Source of the DNA: JAWLFY01 sp964462125
GTDB lineage: Bacteria; Planctomycetota; Planctomycetia; Pirellulales; Pirellulaceae
Length of the DNA stretch: 20,749 bases
Direction of reading: 5' to 3'
Assembly: GCA_964462125.1 (NCBI GenBank)
Contig: CAYWXT010000083.1
Location: 1 to 20,749, forward strand
The number at the start of each line of letters is the position of its first letter. The stretch's first letter is position 1. Positions 17,000-20,749 of the stretch are shown piece after piece. A model generated the notes under the pieces. That model was given only the letters and a program-made list of their open reading frames with translations, did not search any database and was not told the DNA's origin. A program made the position numbers and the translations under genes.

Positions 17000-17489
17000 C
17001 ACCGGAGGAGGCGCCCTCGGCGGACGCCTGCCAGGCAATCGCCCCCTGGCGCGACGGCTCCTCCAGCGCCTCGCGGAGCCGCTCGATGGCGCGGCGTTGT
17101 TCTCGAAGATCCGCTAACGATGACTGGCGGACCGTGCGGAACTGCCGCTCGCGAAGATCTTGCTGGGCAGCCTGCCCGTTGAGCCGGGCCTCCCGCGCGT
17201 CCAGCTCCTCGGCCCAGCCCTGAAGCCGGTTGATCAGGTCAGCGGCGTGCAGCCGCAGCAGCGAATCGTGAAAAGCGTGCGATGGGTCGCCTCCAGCCCC
17301 CGCCCATCCAACTTCCGTCGAACCAGCTCGCCGAGCGGGATCCTCACGCGAGCCGGGGAACCGCTGGAGCGTGCTGGTTTCCAATGGACGTCCGCCATCG
17401 ATCCGCTGGAACGCCGTCTGCTCCGGATCGGCTCCGTTGGAACCTTCCCTGGCGGCGGTAGGTTGGCAAGCGGGGGACAAATGGGTCAT
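16953..17489 (-). CDS. Coiled-coil protein of unknown function, convergent overlap with the hybrid kinase
   Basis: A 178-residue hydrophilic protein that I do not recognise. The N-terminal 70 residues are Gly/Pro/Ser/Thr-rich and probably disordered. Residues about 72-143 form a strong heptad-like helix rich in Arg, Glu, Leu and Gln (HDSLLRLHAADLINRLQGW, then EELDAREARLN and LREQRRAIERLREALEE), followed by a disordered tail. No signal peptide or membrane segment is seen. The stop TAG at 16953-16955 lies inside the end of the + strand hybrid kinase gene, a 47-bp tail-to-tail overlap. The start ATG 17489 is a choice without a clear ribosome site; the frame is open to 17882, but the extra sequence is unlike a protein. 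The regular heptad pattern argues for a real gene. A role as scaffold or regulator would be a guess. Confidence 0.62.
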   Translation of the reverse strand: MTHLSPACQPTAAREGSNGADPEQTAFQRIDGGRPLETSTLQRFPGSREDPARRAGSTEVGWAGAGGDPSHAFHDSLLRLHAADLINRLQGWAEELDAREARLNGQAAQQDLRERQFRTVRQSSLADLREQRRAIERLREALEEPSRQGAIAWQASAEGASSGVTESPSEGPREHSLT

Positions 17490-17706
17490 GTCCGGTTCAT
17501 GTGAGCAGAAGACTTGAGAAACCTCGCCGCATGGGGACGGACGTCCACTCCAACGATGGGATCCTCGACAGTGCCGCGCCACCCGCTGCACCAACTTTGC
17601 CCCGGGAAGTAGAATGGAGAGCGTGTTATCGTGGTCTGTGTCGACTGTGTCAGTTGACCGGTACCAATGGCCTTTTTTCCGAGCTCCGACCGCTGAGATC
17701 CCGACC

Positions 17707-18807
17707 ATGCCACTCCGCCTTGTCGCTGTCATTGCTTGTCTGTTTGCCGCGGTCCCTCTGCGAGCTGCCGATCCGCTGAATGACCAACTGGACGCGATCG
17801 CCAATCGGGGAATCGATTTTTTGCGAAGCCGTGGGCAGGCTGCCGACGGCTCGTTCAGCCGCGAATCGGGCGTCGCCGTCACGGCGCTTTGCGTGCGAGC
17901 GATTTTGGAGCACCGCCCGCAGGCGACCGCCGACCCGGCGGTCCGTCAGGCACTTGAGTTCATTGAATCGAACATTCAGTCCGATGGTGGCATCTACACT
18001 CCCGGGTCGCGCCATCAAAATTACGAGACGGCGATTTCCGTCATGGCCCTGCTGGCCGCCAACCAGGACGACCGGTACGACAGCGAACTGGGGCGGGCTG
18101 AGGCGTTTTTGAAAGGAATCCAGTGGGATGAAAGTGAAGGGGTCGACGCCGAGGATGTCCGCTACGGCGGGGCGGGTTACGGAAGTTCCGGTTCGCGCCC
18201 CGACTTGTCGAACACGGCGTTTTTGATCGAGGCACTTCGGGAGCTGGGCAATGATGCGGATGACGAGGCGATCCAGAAGGCGTTGCAGTTCGTCGTCCGG
18301 ACGCAGAATCTGTCCGGTCACGGCAACGACACCGAACATGCCGAGAAAGTCGGCGACGGCGGATTCTATTACACCCCGGCTGGGGGAGGCCAGAGCCAGG
18401 CGGGGGAAACGGCCGATGGGGGCCTGCGAAGCTACGCCTCAATGACCTACGCGGGGCTGAAAAGCATGATTTACGCGGGGCTCTCGCAAGACGACCCCCG
18501 GGTTGCCGCCGCGATGGACTTCATCCGCGATCATTACTCGCTCGAGGACAATCCCGGCATGGGGCAACAGGGGCTGTTCTATTACTTCCATACCTTCGCC
18601 AAAGCCTTGGACGTCGCCGAGGTCGACATCGTCGACGACGCGGAGGGCAAGCCGCATCCGTGGCGTGACGAACTGGTGAAGAAGTTGGCCGAAACTCAGC
18701 AGGACGACGGGTCGTGGGTGAATCTTGGAAGTGAACGCTGGATGGAGGGGGATCGCCAGCTGGTCACCGCCTACGCCTTGCTCGCCCTGGCTCGTTGTCG
18801 CGAGTAA
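17707..18807 (+). CDS. Secreted alpha/alpha-toroid protein (prenyltransferase/squalene-cyclase repeat type)
   Basis: A 366-residue protein beginning with a signal peptide (MPLRLVAVIACLFAAVPLRA, cleavage near Ala20-Ala21), so it probably acts in the periplasm or outside. The body is a series of helical-hairpin repeats with the QxxDGS/GG turns of the squalene-cyclase/prenyltransferase fold: QAADGSF (45-51), QSDGGIY (91-97), GDGGFYY (216-222) and QQDDGSW (331-337). The DxDD acid motif of squalene-hopene cyclase and the zinc ligands of protein prenyltransferases are not visible, so an enzyme of either kind is unlikely. Complement-like or binding roles are possible. ATG 17707 is chosen because the signal peptide begins there, although the frame is open to 17614. 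It is divergent from the coiled-coil gene (217-bp gap) and is followed by hairpin repeats that may end transcription. Confidence 0.86.
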   Translation: MPLRLVAVIACLFAAVPLRAADPLNDQLDAIANRGIDFLRSRGQAADGSFSRESGVAVTALCVRAILEHRPQATADPAVRQALEFIESNIQSDGGIYTPGSRHQNYETAISVMALLAANQDDRYDSELGRAEAFLKGIQWDESEGVDAEDVRYGGAGYGSSGSRPDLSNTAFLIEALRELGNDADDEAIQKALQFVVRTQNLSGHGNDTEHAEKVGDGGFYYTPAGGGQSQAGETADGGLRSYASMTYAGLKSMIYAGLSQDDPRVAAAMDFIRDHYSLEDNPGMGQQGLFYYFHTFAKALDVAEVDIVDDAEGKPHPWRDELVKKLAETQQDDGSWVNLGSERWMEGDRQLVTAYALLALARCRE

Positions 18808-18822
18808 GAAAGTCTGCCCCGG

Positions 18823-18934
18823 GCGCCCTGACGTCCCCTTGTTAACGCCACGGCGCAAGCCGTGCGGCACCGCCCCCCCGACGCCCTAACGCCTCTTGTT
18901 AACGCTACGGCGCAAGCCGTGCGGCCCCGCCCCT
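18823..18934 (+). repeat. Two imperfect copies of a 53-54-bp intergenic repeat with a GCAA-loop hairpin
   Basis: Copy 1 (about 18823-18876) and copy 2 (about 18881-18934) share GCCCT-ACG, TTGTTAACGC, ACGGCGCAAGCCGTGCGGC and CCGCCCC, with a few substitutions and a one-base indel. Each core folds as a stem with a GCAA (GNRA) tetraloop: CACGGC/GCCGTG at 18849-18864 and ACGGC/GCCGT at 18907-18920. The first lies 16 bp after the toroid gene stop, so the hairpins could terminate or protect its mRNA, although no T-run follows. Together with the repeats to 19183 they fill a 397-bp stretch without a credible gene. Confidence 0.75.
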
Positions 18935-19027
18935 GATTCTTCACTGTGACAAAGCACCAAGCGTGCTCCCAATGGGTTCGCGTCATGCAGTACACTAGTA
19001 GTTTGTCTCAGCTTGATGATCGGGTTC

Positions 19028-19062
19028 AACAGGCCGGGGGGCTTGAACAGGCCGGGGGCTTG
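19028..19062 (+). repeat. G-rich tandem duplication, 18 + 17 bp
   Basis: AACAGGCCGGGGGGCTTG (19028-19045) is followed directly by the same sequence with one G fewer (19046-19062). The copies differ only in the length of the G run (6 versus 5). Confidence 0.8.
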
Positions 19063-19082
19063 CGCCCAGCCGTTACAAGATT

Positions 19083-19133
19083 CCTGACGCCACGGCCCCG
19101 AGACTCATTCTCAGCTGTGACACAGCCGAAGCG
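19083..19133 (+). repeat. Truncated third copy of the hairpin repeat and its 3' flank
   Basis: CCTGACGCCACGGC then CCCGAG continues into ATTCTCAGCTGTGACACAGC, ending AAGCG. This parallels copy 2 and its downstream flank (about 18894-18963; ATTCTTCACTGTGACAAAGC, ending AAGCG) but lacks the GCAA hairpin half. The sequence shared at 18935-18963 and 19106-19133 shows that the repeat unit is longer than the hairpin core. Confidence 0.5.
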
Positions 19134-19149
19134 CCCGATCTGAATCGAG

Positions 19150-19183
19150 CTTACCAACTCACACGACTTACCAACTCACACGA
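19150..19183 (+). repeat. Perfect 17-bp tandem repeat upstream of the WD40-like gene
   Basis: CTTACCAACTCACACGA occurs twice head to tail with no mismatch (19150-19166 and 19167-19183), 21 bp before the start codon at 19205. It lies in the probable 5' untranslated region or promoter and could be a paired protein-binding site or a recent slippage duplication. Confidence 0.85.
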
Positions 19184-19204
19184 ATTGAATCGGCGGGACT
19201 GATC

Positions 19205-20293
19205 ATGCGGTTTGCACGTCACAGCTTGGCAGCGGTTGGAGTGATGGCGGTTTTCGCTGCGGCGGTAGTCGCGAACGGGGAAGAGACCGAGGAGGTTGAT
19301 CAAGGGAGTGAGGCCGGTTGGGTGACGTCGATCGCGGCGCTCGACCCGAGCGGACACTTTGTCGCCTCCACTGCCGACGGGTTGTTGCTCCGAGAAGCGA
19401 GCGTCGTCACCTTTGACGCGGCCAATCCCACCGAACAGACGCCGCTGTACCAGCACCCCGCCGCGGTTTGGCGCGTGGTGGTGGTCGGCGACGGCCAGCA
19501 AGTGGCAAGCGCCGACTACCGAGGCAACCTGGTCGTCTATGACGTGGCAACGGAAGAGGCCACCACACATGAGGAGGCGTTCAAACGTTGGAGTCAGGCG
19601 ATGATCGTTGACCCCGACGGAGAGTCATTGGTGGCTGGCAACGAAGCGGGTGAAATCCTGGTGTGGGACCTGGACGCGAGCGAGATTTCGCAATCGATCG
19701 AACTCGACGAGCACGCCGTCACCGGCTTGGCGTTCTCCCCGGACGGCAGTCAGTTGGCCGCAACCGACGGGGCTGGACATGTCCACCTGTTGAAGTGGCC
19801 CGAGCTCGAAGCGACCGGAGTGATCACCGTCGGCGAGGAGGAAGAGACCGCTTGGTGCGTCGCCTACGTCGATGACGGCAGCACCTTGCTGGTCGGCAGC
19901 GCTGATCGACAACTATATTCCTGTCCACCCGAGGCGGATGCGGAAGCCAAGCCGATCCTCAAAGGGACCGATTGGATCACGCAAGTGGCGGTCAGCCCGT
20001 CGGGCGAGGTCGCGGTTGCCGAGATTGGCGGTCGCATTCGGTTTCCCTTCGCCGGCGAGGACTCGGAACCGCTGACCGCCGAGAGTGGTGCTTGGGCCCT
20101 GGGCTGGAACGGCAACACCCAGCTGTTGGTGGGAACCCGCAAGAACGGCGTCCTCTCGGCCGGCCAATCGTGGACCTGGATCGCCCACGAGGCGTCCGAG
20201 GACGAAGAATCGGACGGGGACGAGTCCGATGACGACGATGAGTCCGACGACGATGAGTCCGACGACGATGAGTCCGACGACGATGAGCAGTGA
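19205..20293 (+). CDS. Secreted WD40-type beta-propeller protein with acidic Ser-Asp/Glu tail
   Basis: A 362-residue protein with an N-terminal signal peptide (RHSLAAVGVMAVFAAAVVANG, cleavage near 23-25), predicted to be exported. The body holds about seven WD40-like blades (about 40-75, 87-115, 128-156, 171-199, 214-240, 257-280, 295-330). The clearest are EILVWDLDASE (150-160) and AVTGLAFSPDGSQLAATDGAG (171-191). Such propellers usually bind partners rather than catalyse. Residues 331-362 are almost only Asp, Glu and Ser, encoded by a 15-bp minisatellite, and could bind Ca2+ or other cations. ATG 19205 precedes the signal peptide, with a GGCGGGA stretch a few bases upstream. The stop overlaps the downstream PSP1-type gene by 11 bp or more, implying one transcript, although the products are expected in different compartments. 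The specific function is unknown. Confidence 0.86.
   Translation: MRFARHSLAAVGVMAVFAAAVVANGEETEEVDQGSEAGWVTSIAALDPSGHFVASTADGLLLREASVVTFDAANPTEQTPLYQHPAAVWRVVVVGDGQQVASADYRGNLVVYDVATEEATTHEEAFKRWSQAMIVDPDGESLVAGNEAGEILVWDLDASEISQSIELDEHAVTGLAFSPDGSQLAATDGAGHVHLLKWPELEATGVITVGEEEETAWCVAYVDDGSTLLVGSADRQLYSCPPEADAEAKPILKGTDWITQVAVSPSGEVAVAEIGGRIRFPFAGEDSEPLTAESGAWALGWNGNTQLLVGTRKNGVLSAGQSWTWIAHEASEDEESDGDESDDDDESDDDESDDDESDDDEQ
20231..20290 (+). repeat. 15-bp coding minisatellite (3 perfect units plus a partial fourth)
   Basis: The unit GACGACGATGAGTCC repeats at 20231-20245, 20246-20260 and 20261-20275; a fourth unit at 20276-20290 changes only its last three bases to CAG. A diverged unit precedes it. 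In the WD40-like frame each unit encodes Asp-Asp-Asp-Glu-Ser. In the PSP1 frame each unit carries an ATG. A 15-bp unit keeps both frames when copy number changes. Confidence 0.9.
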
Positions 20294-20749
20294 AGCGGAC
20301 GGTCCCGACTACGTTGTCCGTTACGGCTCCATGCGGACCCTGGGCGTGATGACCTCACCGTGTCGATTTCGATATCGAGATGAGGTTGTCGTGCAGAGCG
20401 ACCGCGGCACGGAGATCGGGACCGTGCTGTGTGAAGCGACCCCGGCGGCGGTCGGGTACCTGCAGGAGACGACGCAGGGACGGATTCTGCGGTCGGTTAG
20501 CGACCAGGATCGGGCCGCGCGTGAACAATTGAACGCGGCGACAACGGACGACCTCCGCCGCTGCCAGATCTGCGTCAACGCGTTGGGACTGGAGATGGAG
20601 CTTGTCGACGTGGAGCGGGTGTTGGGGGGGGAGCGGATGGTCGTCTACTACCTCGCCGAGCAGCGGGTCGATTTCCGCCAGCTCGTCCGCGACCTGGCTC
20701 GCGAGTTTCAAACCCGGATTGAAATGCGCCAGATCGGAGTGCGGGACGA
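20283..20749 (+). CDS. PSP1-domain protein, RicT/YaaT-like (3' truncated by window end)
   Basis: 155 complete codons are visible, and the frame is still open at the window edge. The PSP1 domain is recognised by RYGSMRTLGVM (13-23), the strand EVVVQSDRGTEIGTVL (34-49) and the highly typical GGERMVVYYLAEQRVDFRQL (115-134) followed by RIEMRQIGVRD (145-155). RicT (YaaT) of Bacillus subtilis acts with RicA and RicF in RNA maturation and processing by RNase Y; whether planctomycete homologues do so is unknown. Cys94 and Cys97 (CQIC) are candidate metal or Fe-S ligands. ATG 20283 is the most downstream of five in-frame ATGs (20229, 20238, 20253, 20268, 20283) lying in the minisatellite of the upstream gene. 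The true start is unresolved and no good ribosome site is seen, suggesting translation coupled to the WD40-like gene. Confidence 0.9.
   Translation, partial: MSSEADGPDYVVRYGSMRTLGVMTSPCRFRYRDEVVVQSDRGTEIGTVLCEATPAAVGYLQETTQGRILRSVSDQDRAAREQLNAATTDDLRRCQICVNALGLEMELVDVERVLGGERMVVYYLAEQRVDFRQLVRDLAREFQTRIEMRQIGVRD

Noticed and set aside
18771..18995. Small minus-strand frame with a repeated RTACAVALTRG phrase
   Set aside because: The phrase is just the translation of the two hairpin repeats; the frame also overlaps the end of the toroid gene. Better explained as non-coding repeat.
18946..19143. 65-codon plus-strand frame in the repeat region
   Set aside because: Composed of tandem-repeat translation with no ribosome site and no recognisable family.
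18823..19183. Possible CRISPR array because of several short repeats
   Set aside because: The repeats belong to different families, differ in unit length, have no regular unique spacers and have no cas genes nearby.

Overview
The window looks like part of a planctomycete chromosome, most likely from the Pirellulales/Rhodopirellula side of the phylum. This is an inference from gene content and style: high G+C, long intergenic gaps with single genes in mixed orientation, a Cys-type sulfatase, a Tat-exported two-lobed esterase-like hydrolase, a secreted alpha/alpha-toroid (squalene-cyclase-like) protein, a secreted WD40-type propeller and a PSP1/RicT-type protein. No rRNA, tRNA, CRISPR array, prophage or complete transposase was seen.

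Layout. 1-99 is the end of an unidentified gene, followed by an orphan ParA-type ATPase (163-993, +). sthA, a soluble pyridine nucleotide transhydrogenase, runs convergently to it (1091-2494, -). The 868-bp gap from 2495 to 3362 contains a 579-bp element bounded by perfect 20-bp terminal inverted repeats and a TAA target duplication. This appears to be a MITE-like non-autonomous mobile element. Next come a Tat-secreted alpha/beta hydrolase (3363-5441, +), an exported M13 metallopeptidase (5478-7541, -), a sulfatase (7654-9090, -), a small three-helix membrane protein (9281-9577, +) and a Dcp-like M3 peptidyl-dipeptidase (9692-11743, +).

11827-16999 is a signalling pair on the + strand. A soluble PAS-PAS histidine kinase is followed by an 1163-residue hybrid kinase with receiver domains at both ends (REC-GAF-PAS-GAF-PAS-HisKA-HATPase-REC). 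The 3' end of the hybrid gene overlaps, tail to tail, a coiled-coil protein gene on the - strand (16953-17489). A secreted alpha-toroid protein follows (17707-18807, +). The 397-bp gap to 19204 is built from several small repeat families: two GCAA-loop hairpin repeats with a truncated third copy, an 18/17-bp G-rich tandem and a perfect 17-bp tandem.

The last two genes overlap. A secreted WD40-like protein (19205-20293) ends in a Ser-Asp/Glu tail encoded by a 15-bp minisatellite. The PSP1/RicT-type gene (20283 to the window edge) begins inside that minisatellite, which supplies up to five in-frame ATG codons.

The genes mostly look like independent units: redox balance (sthA), export and turnover of protein or polysaccharide (hydrolase, M13, sulfatase, Dcp) and signal transduction. 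I see no clear new multi-gene defence or biosynthetic system. The most distinctive items are the MITE-like element and the minisatellite-linked overlapping gene start.
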